From positions 200,250 through 264,249 of the forward strand of contig NZ_BMLW01000009.1 in NCBI RefSeq assembly GCF_014645515.1: 64,000 nt of DNA. Direction: 5' to 3'. Below, one piece after another: positions 45,102 to 53,239 of the stretch (the stretch's first letter is position 1; every line of letters begins with the position of its first letter). The position numbers and the translations under genes are program-made. Origin of the DNA: Oceanobacillus neutriphilus. GTDB lineage: Bacteria > Bacillota > Bacilli > Bacillales > Amphibacillaceae. The notes under the pieces were generated by a model. The model worked only from the letters and a program-made list of their open reading frames with translations. It searched no databases and was not told the DNA's origin.

Positions 45102-46337
45102 ATGAAATCAAATCAGGCTATGCAGGAGAAAGAAGAGCCTGCTTCTTTATGGAGGAATAAAAATTTTCTGCTTCTATGGGGAGGAACCACTATACAGAGC
45201 ATCGGCATGCAGATGTATATTTTAGCTATCCCGTTGTTAATTTACAGTATGACAGAGTCTGCTCTGGCGATGAGTACGATGCGGGCTATCGATTTTTTTC
45301 CAAATATTTTTCTCGGGATTATTGCCGGAGTACTGGTCGACCGGGTAAATCGGAAAACGATGATGCGCTGGACAAGTCTTATTTCCGTTACTGCTTCGCT
45401 GGGGATGATTCTTCTTCTTTTATCCAATACGATGCAGGTGTGGCATTTATATATTCTTGGCTTTATCTTATCTTCAGCGGGCTATACATTTGGAAATGCG
45501 AATCATTCTGTCATGCCGCAGATTGTTTCCAAAGAACAGCTTACGTCAGCAAACGCAAGACTTTCCTTTGTAGGAACATTTATTCAAACAGTCGGACCCG
45601 GGCTTGCCGGAATGCTATTAAGCATGATGACGACTGCATCAGTGCTGTCTATTTATACTGCGAGTTTAGTTCTTTTATTTATTTGTGTGCAGTTTGTTGA
45701 AATTCCCGGGAACAAGCTTCAGAAACCAGAACATGCAAGGAGCTGGAAGCTTGAAATTAAAGAAGGATGGGAAGAGCTGTTTCGAAATAAAACCCTGCTT
45801 ACGCCAACTATCACGATTATCTTTATTAATTTGGCAATGAGCCTTGTTATTGGTGTGCTTGTCTTTTATGCAGCTGATCAGTTGCAGGCTTCAGAAAGAG
45901 AAATTGGTTTAATGTTTTCCATTTCTTCGCTTGGCGGTTTATTGGGAGCTTTAGCTGTTAAACCGCTGCGTAAAAAAATTAACCGAGGGAGAATTTTTAC
46001 CAGCTTTAGACTTGTTGATGTTATTGCAATGGTACTTCTTATTATTGCAAATACGTGGTGGGTATTAGGAATCAGCTTAGCTATCCGTACTTTTTCAACT
46101 GTTATATCCAATATTATTTATCTGGCTATCCGGCAGGAGGTAACTCCAAACCATATGCTGGGCAGGGTTGCCGGAACATCTTCTATGTTTATGAAACTGA
46201 CGCTGCCATTAGGTTTATTTATTGCAGGAATATGGGCGGAGTGGCTTCCAATTCCATTATTATTCATATTTTCAGCAGCTATTTTTCTTACCCTGTTTAT
46301 TTGGCTGTCCAGGCATCCCTTCCGGAAAGTAGAGTAA
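45102..46337 (+). CDS. MFS transporter, multidrug/macrolide efflux type
   Basis: A 411-residue, 12-helix transporter of the MFS_3 group (enterobactin or macrolide exporters). It shows NFLLLWGGTTIQSIGMQMYILAIPLL, the loop 2-3 motif GVLVDRVNRKTMMRW, and ANARLSFVGTFIQTVGPGLAG. AGAGGGAGAG precedes the ATG at 45102. The divergent SgrR-like regulator makes a regulated efflux or uptake pair. The short intergenic region has an imperfect inverted repeat (AAAGGTGA / TCACTTTT) that may be the operator. Confidence 0.88.
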   Translation: MKSNQAMQEKEEPASLWRNKNFLLLWGGTTIQSIGMQMYILAIPLLIYSMTESALAMSTMRAIDFFPNIFLGIIAGVLVDRVNRKTMMRWTSLISVTASLGMILLLLSNTMQVWHLYILGFILSSAGYTFGNANHSVMPQIVSKEQLTSANARLSFVGTFIQTVGPGLAGMLLSMMTTASVLSIYTASLVLLFICVQFVEIPGNKLQKPEHARSWKLEIKEGWEELFRNKTLLTPTITIIFINLAMSLVIGVLVFYAADQLQASEREIGLMFSISSLGGLLGALAVKPLRKKINRGRIFTSFRLVDVIAMVLLIIANTWWVLGISLAIRTFSTVISNIIYLAIRQEVTPNHMLGRVAGTSSMFMKLTLPLGLFIAGIWAEWLPIPLLFIFSAAIFLTLFIWLSRHPFRKVE

Positions 46338-46520
46338 AGTAGACATCCTGTTTTAATGGTTTACTCCATGCTATATTCTGTATTAGTCCAAATGTATAAC
46401 GCATGCAGAAATGTTGGGAAGAGGGCGCGGAAAATAGTTCTCCCAGTCTAATAAACAGTTGAAGGAATACCCTGAATTTGCTATATTGAGTCTAAACGAA
46501 GTAAAAAAGGGGACGTATCA

Positions 46521-46928
46521 TTGGAAGAAAAAAATGCAGAAAATCAGCCTGAATTTAGAACAGATTCTCCTTATGCCATTGTAGCTGGTTGGCTTATTCT
46601 CCCAGCCATCATGATGATTCTTAATATAGTTGTGGCAGTATATATTGTCATAGCTGTTAATCCGGCTTATTTAGGGAATTACGATTTAGCTATCTACATA
46701 ACGAACATCATTTTGATATTCTTCTATCTTTTCATCATATATTCATGGATCAAAAGGAAACGAATATTACCAAAGCTGATGATAACAGCTTATACGATTA
46801 ATATTTTATCGCATCTTCCTGACCTGTTTATGGAAGGAGAAACAGGCGGTGGTTCTATTCTGCCCAGTGTCCTTTGGATTTTATATTTCATCAGATCCCG
46901 GCGTGTCAAAGCGACTTTCACCAATTGA
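46521..46928 (+). CDS. DUF2569 family membrane protein
   Basis: A 135-residue protein with four predicted helices, matching DUF2569: VAGWLILPAI at the first helix and WILYFIRSRRVKATF at the end. The function is unknown. The start is TTG at 46521 with AAAGGGGA about ten bases upstream. It lies alone between the MFS and LysR genes. Confidence 0.75.
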   Translation: MEEKNAENQPEFRTDSPYAIVAGWLILPAIMMILNIVVAVYIVIAVNPAYLGNYDLAIYITNIILIFFYLFIIYSWIKRKRILPKLMITAYTINILSHLPDLFMEGETGGGSILPSVLWILYFIRSRRVKATFTN

Positions 46929-47001
46929 TGGGGGTTAAATAGTAAAGGATGAAGAAAGTGCAGCAATTTTTTTAGTGGTCTTTTTATAAGGGAGGAAAGA
47001 G

Positions 47002-47922
47002 ATGACCTTACAACAATTAAAATATGTCATAGAAGTAGCAAGAAGCCGATCCATTTCTAAAGCAGCCCAAGTTCTGTTTATCAGTCAACCGAGCTTGTCC
47101 AATGCATTGAAGGAATTGGAAAAAGAAATTGGCATTAAAATATTTTCACGTACCAATAAGGGGATTCATGTAACGAAGGAAGGGTCTGAGTTTTTAGGCT
47201 ATGCCAGGCAGGTTCTGGAACAGGCAGAGCTCCTGGAAAACCGTTACTCCAATAATGCAGCGCCACAGCATCATTTTGCTGTTTCTGCCCAGCACTATGC
47301 TTTTGCGGTCAGTGCCTTTGTCCGTCTGTTAAAGGATTATGACCGGGATGAATATGATTTTACATTTCGGGAAACAAGGACATATGAAATCATTGAAGAT
47401 GTCAAAAATTTAAACAGTGAAATCGGGATTATGTATATCAATGATTTCAACGAGCAGGTAATCCGGAAATTTTTAAGGGAAGGTAATTTAGCCTTCCATC
47501 GTTTATTTGAAGCAACCCCGCATGTGTTTATCAGCGGGGATAATCCATTGGCGGAGAAAGATTATGTTACTCTGGAGGATTTAGAGCCCTACCCTTATCT
47601 GCTGTATGAACAAGGGGATTATAATTCATTTTATTTTTCAGAAGAGATTCTAAGCACGTTGACCCGACCGAAAAATATTCATGTCCGTGACCGTGCGACA
47701 ATGTTTAATCTATTGATTGGCCTTAATGGCTATACGATATCTACAGGGGTTATCAGCCAAAAGCTGAATGGCGATAATATTATTGCAGTGCCTTTGAAAG
47801 TCGATGAAATCATTAATGTCGGGTATATTGTGCATAAGGATATTGAGCTTAGTCCAATGGCGGAAACATATATTGCGTATTTGCAGACAAGTATTGAGGA
47901 AGAACGGCAGAATTTATTATAG
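47002..47922 (+). CDS. LysR family transcriptional regulator
   Basis: A 306-residue regulator with an N-terminal winged helix (TLQQLKYVIEVARSRSISKAAQVLF, SQPSLSNALKELEKEIG) and a type II effector-binding domain from about residue 90. GGGAGG precedes the ATG at 47002. Its target is not obvious: the gene is not divergent from anything. The two MetE-C-like genes downstream share upstream palindromes and could be its regulon, which is inference. Confidence 0.88.
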   Translation: MTLQQLKYVIEVARSRSISKAAQVLFISQPSLSNALKELEKEIGIKIFSRTNKGIHVTKEGSEFLGYARQVLEQAELLENRYSNNAAPQHHFAVSAQHYAFAVSAFVRLLKDYDRDEYDFTFRETRTYEIIEDVKNLNSEIGIMYINDFNEQVIRKFLREGNLAFHRLFEATPHVFISGDNPLAEKDYVTLEDLEPYPYLLYEQGDYNSFYFSEEILSTLTRPKNIHVRDRATMFNLLIGLNGYTISTGVISQKLNGDNIIAVPLKVDEIINVGYIVHKDIELSPMAETYIAYLQTSIEEERQNLL

Positions 47923-47934
47923 AAATATAATAAA

Positions 47935-48022
47935 AAATACCGCTCGTGCAGCAACACGAACGGCAGCATATTAGTAGAAATAATCCACATCGGTCGCTAA
48001 GTTCAAGAGTGGATTATTTTTT
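47935..48022 (+). ncRNA. Decayed or orphan copy of the type I antitoxin RNA
   Basis: This matches the 50667-50804 copy in its ACCGCTCGTG/CACGAACGG hairpin (47939-47963) and in the terminator AATAATCCAC (47979)/GTGGATTATT (48009), but lacks an internal segment of about 30 bases. A promoter could lie in the end of the LysR gene. Confidence 0.5.
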
Positions 48023-48037
48023 GTGATTAAACGACAT
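48014..48037 (-). pseudogene. Remnant of holin-like toxin gene (last 7 codons)
   Basis: On the minus strand only MSFNHKK and a stop remain. The last six residues (SFNHKK) equal the C-terminus of the intact toxin at 50796-50879. The rest of the toxin gene is lost, replaced by unrelated sequence up to the GNAT stop. Confidence 0.55.
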
Positions 48038-48054
48038 ATTTCTTCATATACTTA

Positions 48055-48828
48055 TTATTTATTTTGATTAATAAAATAAGTATCGTATGTTTCTTTAAAT
48101 ACATAGCCCAATTTTTTTGCTAGTTCAGCAGATTCAATATTTGCTCCATCCCAACTTGGATACCTTCCATTATCAAGGCAGTCTAAGATTAGTGAAGAGG
48201 CTGCTGCAGTTGCCAAACCTTTTCTTCTATATCCCGGGTGTGTAGCAATTTCAATCTCAATACCATCATCATATACACTGAAGGATGTCGCTGCAGCAAC
48301 AACCTTTCTGTTATGGATTATGGCATGGCCTGTACCTCTTCTAATAAAATCATCTATGGATTTAAATTGACTTATAAAGTCCTCTGACAACTTCTGAAAT
48401 GATGGAGCAGTGGCTATATTGCTATCCACTTTCTTAATTTCATAACCTTCAGGTAAAGAAGACATCAGGTTCAGTAGATGTGTCTTACTTAAATGCTCTG
48501 GATTCTTTTCAAATCTATATCGTGGAAATTTCTCATTCTTACCTCTATGAACAGTTTCTATACGGGACTTCCATTCGTCAGATTCAGCAATTACAAGTGC
48601 AAATTCTGGAAGGTTGTAAAGCAGTTCGACAGCTTCATTAGCAGTGGAATCACCAGCATAAAATACAAAGATTCCCACAGTAATCTGAGCAACCGTTGGA
48701 TTATCAAGATTATCTACCCAAGCATCTCCCATATATCCTTGCATATAAGAAAGAATAATCGTGCTATCCATATTTTCAAACATAGGTACCAATTTTTTCT
48801 TTACTTCTGTATTTGCCTTATAGATCAT
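48055..48828 (-). CDS. GNAT acetyltransferase (GNAT_acetyltr_2 type)
   Basis: A 257-residue protein. The C-terminal half has GNAT motifs IEIEIATHPGYRRKGLATAAASSLIL (acetyl-CoA loop near residue 200) and NIESAELAKKLGYVFKETY. The N-terminal half (residues 1-110) is the extra domain of this group, which is common in Bacilli. The substrate is unknown. It starts at the ATG at 48828. It lies just past the toxin remnant and transcribes toward the LysR gene. Confidence 0.82.
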   Translation of the reverse strand: MIYKANTEVKKKLVPMFENMDSTIILSYMQGYMGDAWVDNLDNPTVAQITVGIFVFYAGDSTANEAVELLYNLPEFALVIAESDEWKSRIETVHRGKNEKFPRYRFEKNPEHLSKTHLLNLMSSLPEGYEIKKVDSNIATAPSFQKLSEDFISQFKSIDDFIRRGTGHAIIHNRKVVAAATSFSVYDDGIEIEIATHPGYRRKGLATAAASSLILDCLDNGRYPSWDGANIESAELAKKLGYVFKETYDTYFINQNK

Positions 48829-49155
48829 TTAATTCCTCTTCTCTCAAAGTATTATTTAATTCCGTTTGTCCACAATGATTTCTAAACTAAATGTTAAAAT
48901 TCTTTCATTCAGGCTTATGGAATTATCCTTTTTATTTTTACCTTCTTCACTGACTGTCAATTAATAATATCTAAAGCAGTTATTCTAGCCGGTCACCCCC
49001 AAAGAGAAGTAACCAAGGGTGTCAAGTATTTGTTTAGCATGGTGTCCTGAAAAAACAAAAATCCACAGGATTATTTTATATAAAATAACCCTGTGGATTA
49101 ATTGCTGATTCAGAATATAGATGCTTTCAACAAGTTGCGTATCATCAATCAATTT
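48829..49155. other. Intergenic region
   Basis: No gene seen apart from the minus-strand terminator at 49047-49099 that belongs to the small peptide gene to the right. Confidence 0.4.
49047..49099 (-). terminator. Strong minus-strand terminator
   Basis: AATCCACAGG (49060-49069) and CCTGTGGATT (49090-49099) pair, with an inner palindrome TTATTTTA/TAAAATAA. On the minus strand the hairpin is followed by TTTTTGTTTTTT. Confidence 0.85.
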
Positions 49156-49227
49156 CTAACAATTCGAATGGGTGAGACACGATAATTCAATTTCCAAGGT
49201 TAACTTCATTAAGTTTATGGATTGCAT
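49156..49227 (-). CDS. Candidate 23-residue peptide gene
   Basis: ATG at 49227 (minus) has GGGAGG seven bases upstream, an excellent site. The peptide starts MQSINLMKL and ends with a Cys (ELSCLTHSNC). The strong terminator 57 bases after the stop makes a self-contained transcript of about 180 bases. GGTGAGAC at the start and GTCTCACC near the end could pair. I do not recognise the peptide. Confidence 0.45.
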   Translation of the reverse strand: MQSINLMKLTLEIELSCLTHSNC

Positions 49228-49349
49228 GGTCTCACCTCCCATTAATAACATTGAGGAAATATTATCATACCAATGATTTAAAATCAATGCTTTCATAGAA
49301 TATATGTTTTCTGGCACGCTGGCAGGAATCACTTACTTATAACTTAAAG

Positions 49350-49413
49350 CTATAACAAACGATAGATTTTAGATGTTGCCTGATAGTGGATTTTCTGTGA
49401 TAGACTAATCTAC
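49350..49413 (+). promoter_or_regulatory. Conserved upstream elements of first MetE-C-like gene
   Basis: CTATAACAAACGATAG (49350-49365) and GATAGACTAATCTAC (49399-49413) recur at the same spacing upstream of the second paralog. Both contain inverted repeats. This is likely operator and promoter; no S-box riboswitch is present. Confidence 0.55.
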
Positions 49414-49441
49414 AATCAATAAAGCGAGGGAGAGATTAGTG

Positions 49442-50584
49442 ATGACAGTAGCGAGTAAAGAAGGCGTACGTGCAGAAACACCATTCCGTTTTGATAACGT
49501 GGGAAGCTTCCTGCGACCGGAAAAATTAAAGGAAGCCCGTGCAGCTTTTGCAAAAGGAAGTATTTCTGAGCAGGAGTTAAAAACGGTAGAAGATGAAGCA
49601 ATTAAGGATTTAATCCAGAAGCAGAAAGAAGTTGGATTAAAAGCAATTACAGACGGAGAGTTCCGCCGTTCCTGGTGGCATCTTGATTTTATGTGGGGGC
49701 TGCAAGGTGTAGAGAAGCAGGAGATTGCACAAGGTTATAAATTTAAAGGAGAAGAAACGCGTCCGGAAACAGCTGGTTTAACAGGAAAAATCAATGGTGA
49801 AAATCATCCGTTTGTGGAGCATTTCCAATATGTTCAGCAATTTGCTGATGATGAAGTGGTGGCAAGGCAAACAATCCCTGCTCCTGCACAATTTTTAGTA
49901 GAATTACAGCGTCCGGAAAACGTGGAAGTAACGAATAAGCTTTATCCGAACCAGGACGAATTAGTAGAAGATATCGCAGCGGCATATCGTACAGTTATCC
50001 AGGATTTATATAAAGCGGGATGTAGAAATCTGCAGGTGGATGATTGCACATGGGGAATGCTTGTCGATGAAAAATACTGGGCCAGCCGTCATGATGGTGC
50101 GAATGTAGAAGATATCGGTACACTTTACGTGAATTTAAATAATAAAGCAATTGAAAATCATCCAGAGGATTTAATCATTACAACACATGTATGCCGGGGG
50201 AACTATCATTCCAAATGGGCTTCATCCGGAGCTTATGACGCGATTGCTAAAATTTTATTTGCACAGGAGAAAGTAAGAGCCTACTACTTGGAGTTTGATA
50301 CAGAGCGTGCAGGCGGGTTTGAATCATTAGTCAATGCAAGTGATGATAAGCTTGTTGTGTTAGGGTTATTCTCCTCTAAGCTTCCAGAGCTTGAGGATAA
50401 GGAACAAATCAAGAAGCGTATCGAAGAAGCATCAAAATATGTGCCAATTGAACGGTTATGTGTAAGCCCGCAATGTGGTTTTGCTTCAACAGAAGAAGGA
50501 AATATTCTTACGGAAGAACAGCAATGGGATAAATTGCGTTTAGTAAGAGAAGTTGCTGAGGAAGTCTGGGGAAAAAGGATTTAG
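49442..50584 (+). CDS. Cobalamin-independent methionine synthase C-terminal family protein (YxjG/YxjH-like), copy 1
   Basis: A 380-residue protein of the MetE C-terminal barrel alone, as in B. subtilis YxjG/YxjH. The zinc and substrate residues lie in LQVDDCTWG, ITTHVCRGNYHS and CVSPQCGFASTEEG (Cys and His ligands). It begins VRAETPFRFDNVGSFLRPEKL. Related proteins act in methionine synthesis or salvage from S-methyl donors. ATG at 49442 is preferred over GTG at 49439. It is very similar to the gene at 51148, from which a toxin-antitoxin locus separates it. Confidence 0.9.
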   Translation: MTVASKEGVRAETPFRFDNVGSFLRPEKLKEARAAFAKGSISEQELKTVEDEAIKDLIQKQKEVGLKAITDGEFRRSWWHLDFMWGLQGVEKQEIAQGYKFKGEETRPETAGLTGKINGENHPFVEHFQYVQQFADDEVVARQTIPAPAQFLVELQRPENVEVTNKLYPNQDELVEDIAAAYRTVIQDLYKAGCRNLQVDDCTWGMLVDEKYWASRHDGANVEDIGTLYVNLNNKAIENHPEDLIITTHVCRGNYHSKWASSGAYDAIAKILFAQEKVRAYYLEFDTERAGGFESLVNASDDKLVVLGLFSSKLPELEDKEQIKKRIEEASKYVPIERLCVSPQCGFASTEEGNILTEEQQWDKLRLVREVAEEVWGKRI

Positions 50585-50654
50585 AACAGCATAGAGGAAA
50601 TTTAGCTTGATTACCTTTCAAATGAAAGAACTTTTAAAAATAAATAAAATAAGG

Positions 50655-50660
50655 TATAAT
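50655..50660 (+). promoter_or_regulatory. -10 element of the antitoxin RNA
   Basis: TATAAT in AAGGTATAATAGC. The -35 region (TTTTAA, 17 bases up) is weak. Transcription would start near 50667. Confidence 0.5.
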
Positions 50661-50666
50661 AGCTAT

Positions 50667-50804
50667 AGAAATAAATATAATAAAAGAATACCGCTCGTGC
50701 TGTAACACGAACGGTAAGACAATAGCAGGCTCCCTTTAAAGGGATCAGCATAGTAGCAGAAATAATCCACTTTAGTCGCTAAACTCAAGGGTGGATTATT
50801 TTTT
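50667..50804 (+). ncRNA. Type I antitoxin RNA (RatA-like arrangement)
   Basis: A predicted RNA of about 138 bases on the plus strand. It has a hairpin ACCGCTCGTG/CACGAACGGT (50690-50715), a second fold TCCCTTTAAAGGGA, and a terminator AATAATCCAC (50761-50770)/GTGGATTATT (50791-50800) ending in T6. It is antisense to the 3' end of the toxin gene and would overlap its mRNA by about 115 bases. Confidence 0.6.
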
Positions 50805-50879
50805 GTGATTAAATGACAGTACTGCAATAATTAAGGAAGCAAAAGCAATTGCTAACATTAAAGCTTCAAAAACTGTCAT
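50796..50879 (-). CDS. Putative holin-like toxin, type I toxin-antitoxin
   Basis: A 27-residue peptide beginning MTVFEALML and ending LSFNHKK: one hydrophobic helix with a basic tail. This matches the putative holin-like toxin family of Firmicutes, whose MTVFEALML-type start is distinctive. AAGGGGGTGA lies seven bases before the ATG at 50879. An extended -10 (TGTTATAAT) on the minus strand is at 50951-50956, giving a short leader. The mRNA would end at the T-rich hairpin near 50680-50715. Expected action is insertion in the cell membrane, repressed by the antisense RNA. Confidence 0.8.
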   Translation of the reverse strand: MTVFEALMLAIAFASLIIAVLSFNHKK

Positions 50880-50950
50880 AACAGCATCACCCCCTTTCTG
50901 CAGGGAATGTGCCGGCCACCCTTGAAGAAGCCGTTTACTATTGTTTTATT

Positions 50951-50956
50951 ATTATA
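50951..50956 (-). promoter_or_regulatory. Extended -10 promoter of the toxin gene
   Basis: Read on the minus strand TGTTATAAT gives a TG extended -10. The start site would be near 50944, about 65 bases before the ATG. Confidence 0.55.
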
Positions 50957-51055
50957 ACATAGAATTGATTAGAAAGTTATATTATTGGAATGTAAGTTCG
51001 TTACTTGTTGACTGCTATGAATCACTACTTTTTAGTGCATATCCATAGGTTAAAG

Positions 51056-51119
51056 CTATAACAAACGATAGATTTTAGGTGTTATCTGATAATGAATTTA
51101 CTGTGATAGACTAATCTAC
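51056..51119 (+). promoter_or_regulatory. Conserved upstream elements of second MetE-C-like gene
   Basis: CTATAACAAACGATAG (51056-51071) and GATAGACTAATCTAC (51105-51119), identical to the first copy and with the same 33-base gap. The whole 90-base region up to the start is conserved. Confidence 0.55.
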
Positions 51120-51147
51120 AACCAATGAAACGAGGGAGAGATTAGTG

Positions 51148-52293
51148 ATGGAAGTAGTGAGTAAAGAAGGCGTACGTGCAGAAACACCATTCCGTTTTGA
51201 TAATGTGGGAAGCTTCCTGAGACCGGAAAAATTAAAGGAAGCCCGTGCAGCTTTTGCAAAAGGAAATATCACTGAGCAGGATTTAAAAGTGGTGGAAGAT
51301 GAAGCAATTAAGGATTTAATCCAGAAGCAGAAAGGAGTTGGGTTAAAAGCAATTACAGACGGAGAATTTCGCCGTTCCTGGTGGCATCTTGATTTTATGT
51401 GGGGACTGCAAGGTGTGAAAAAACAGGAGCTTCATCAAGGCTATCAGTTTAAAGGTGAAGAAACTCGTGCGGAAACAGCCCGTTTAACAGAAAAAATCAG
51501 CGGAGAAAATCATCCGTTTGTCGAGCATTTTAAATTTGTGCAGCAATTTGCGGATGACGAAGCGGTTGCCAGACAAACCATTCCGGCCCCGGCCCAGTTT
51601 TTATCCGAATCACAACGACCTGATAACGCAGAAATAACGAAAAGCATCTATCCGGACTTAAATGAACTGGTGGAAGACATTGCTGCTGCTTATCGAACAG
51701 TTATTAAGGATTTATATGCTGCAGGCTGCAGGAATTTACAGCTGGATGATTGTACTTGGGGAAGACTTGTTGGTAAAAACCACTGGACCAGCCGTGATGA
51801 TGATTCAAATATAGAAGAAATTGGTTCCTTATATGTGAACTTAAATAATAAAGTAATTGAAAATCAACCGGAGGATTTAATTATTACGACGCATGTGTGC
51901 CGTGGAAACTATCATTCTAAATGGTTTTCATCCGGTGCTTATGATGCCATTGCTAAGCATTTATTTGGAAGAGAGAAAGTAAAAGCCTACTACTTAGAAT
52001 TTGATACGGAGCGTGCAGGCGGGTTTGAATCATTGGTCAATGTAAGTGATGATAAGCTTGTGGTGTTAGGATTATTTTCTTCCAAGCTTCCGGAGTTAGA
52101 GGATAAGGAACAAATTAAAGGGCGTATCGAAGAAGCATCAAAGTATGTGCCAATCGAGCGTTTATGTGTAAGTCCGCAATGCGGTTTTGCATCAACGGAG
52201 GAAGGAAATATTCTTACGGAAGAACAGCAATGGGATAAATTGCGTTTAGTAAGGGGAATTGCTGAGGAAGTTTGGGGAAATGAGTGCGTTTAG
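51148..52293 (+). CDS. Cobalamin-independent methionine synthase C-terminal family protein (YxjG/YxjH-like), copy 2
   Basis: A 381-residue paralog of the gene at 49442, about four-fifths identical over its length, with the same zinc-site segments (LQLDDCTWG, ITTHVCRGNYHS, CVSPQCGF). Differences sit mainly at residues 100-180 and near 200-220. ATG at 51148 follows GAGGGAG in a context almost identical to copy one. The duplication includes the promoter, and the toxin-antitoxin locus lies between the copies. Its product acts in the cytoplasm, probably in methionine metabolism. Confidence 0.9.
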   Translation: MEVVSKEGVRAETPFRFDNVGSFLRPEKLKEARAAFAKGNITEQDLKVVEDEAIKDLIQKQKGVGLKAITDGEFRRSWWHLDFMWGLQGVKKQELHQGYQFKGEETRAETARLTEKISGENHPFVEHFKFVQQFADDEAVARQTIPAPAQFLSESQRPDNAEITKSIYPDLNELVEDIAAAYRTVIKDLYAAGCRNLQLDDCTWGRLVGKNHWTSRDDDSNIEEIGSLYVNLNNKVIENQPEDLIITTHVCRGNYHSKWFSSGAYDAIAKHLFGREKVKAYYLEFDTERAGGFESLVNVSDDKLVVLGLFSSKLPELEDKEQIKGRIEEASKYVPIERLCVSPQCGFASTEEGNILTEEQQWDKLRLVRGIAEEVWGNECV

Positions 52294-52417
52294 GTGTTTG
52301 ACGAAAATAACAGCGTAGATTTTTTCTAGATACCAAGACAATAGAGAAGAGTTTTTTAAACTCTATTTACATCTATTTTTGTATATTCAATTTTAATAAA
52401 AGCATTCATTCAACGGA

Positions 52418-52466
52418 AATGTAGAAAAAGGAAGCACTACTCCCAGCGCTTCCTTTTCTACATTTA
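52418..52466. terminator. Bidirectional terminator
   Basis: AAATGTAGAAAAaGGAAGC pairs with GCTTCCTTTTCTACATTT. It lies between the MetE-C-like gene and the convergent DUF2188 gene. Confidence 0.85.
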
Positions 52467-52509
52467 TTGAGTTAATAGGACAGTAACCTTACATTTGAAA
52501 CGTAAAATT

Positions 52510-52707
52510 CTAGAAGTTTTTTTCTTCTTGGATATTGTCGTCCTTATCCCTGATTTCCACCTTGCTTGGTGTATGCTCCTTCGCCATTTGTTCTGCAGCA
52601 GAAATGGCATCATCTTTTGAGCCATAAACTTCTTCCGGTGCGACGTCCTCCAGTTTTACAATCCAGCTCGTTTCATCTGCATTTGGTACTACACTGAATG
52701 TTTTCAT
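52510..52707 (-). CDS. DUF2188 domain protein
   Basis: A 65-residue protein matching DUF2188: TFSVVPNADETSWIVKLED, then YGSKDDAISAAEQMAKEHTP, then VEIRDKDDNIQEE. The function is unknown; similar small proteins are common in Bacillales. ATG at 52707 is nine bases after AAAGGAG; the in-frame TTG at 52716 abuts that site. It is monocistronic. Confidence 0.78.
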   Translation of the reverse strand: MKTFSVVPNADETSWIVKLEDVAPEEVYGSKDDAISAAEQMAKEHTPSKVEIRDKDDNIQEEKNF

Positions 52708-52942
52708 TTTGTCCAACTCCTTTATAGCGATGTTAAAGAAAGTTTTCCCTTTGTTTGAGTGAGTAAAACATGATATAAGAAGAAATTTCCCGATTCTTAA
52801 CGGTGAAGAGCAATTGTGGGATATATGTTGTATTCAAATATTTTATTGGAATATTGATATAGAAACAAAGGTGTCAGGTACCTGTTCATTTCAAATAGTT
52901 TTCTAATTTACATCTCCTTGGCATGTAGCAACCAACATAAAG

Positions 52943-53239
52943 TCAAAAGTAGAACTCCTCATTATTTGTCAGCTTCAGCATTGCAGGAAAGAGACTAAGA
53001 ACAGCAATGCCCCCAAGGATAAGCCAGCTGAAAATAAACCACACGGGTATATGAAAGAAGTTTAGAAGAAGAGCTATCAAAGGAATAAATGTCAAGAAAT
53101 AAAATTTTGTTCTTGATTTTTTAGTAGCGTATTGTTTTTCTCCACAATAAGGACAAGTATAAGCGGTGTCTATGGTTGTGGTTGTTTTCATTGTTTGTTT
53201 CCAGGTCCATCTTTGGCGACAATGTTGGCAGGTTGGCAT
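52943..53239 (-). CDS. CxxC-20-CxxC zinc-ribbon membrane protein
   Basis: A 98-residue protein with two CxxC pairs (CQHC at residues 4-7 and CPYC near 29-32), 20-odd residues apart, followed by two membrane helices (about 50-65 and 68-85). This is the small zinc-ribbon TIGR04104-type family of Bacillales. The function is unknown. ATG at 53239 follows AGAGGT by nine bases; the longer frame to 53284 has no site. Confidence 0.78.
   Translation of the reverse strand: MPTCQHCRQRWTWKQTMKTTTTIDTAYTCPYCGEKQYATKKSRTKFYFLTFIPLIALLLNFFHIPVWFIFSWLILGGIAVLSLFPAMLKLTNNEEFYF

Noticed and set aside
47730..47990. 86-codon minus-strand frame antisense to the LysR gene end
   Set aside because: It is largely antisense to LysR and has no ribosome binding site. 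The toxin remnant nearby is in another position.
49330..49441. S-box (SAM) riboswitch expected upstream of YxjG-like genes
   Set aside because: None of the S-box helices or conserved blocks were found in either upstream region. Only short palindromes are present.
52865..52885. GGTGTCAGGTACC-type motif, with loose matches near 49016 and 63978
   Set aside because: Short, degenerate and scattered. Possibly a common intergenic word in Bacillaceae but not enough to call a repeat family here.
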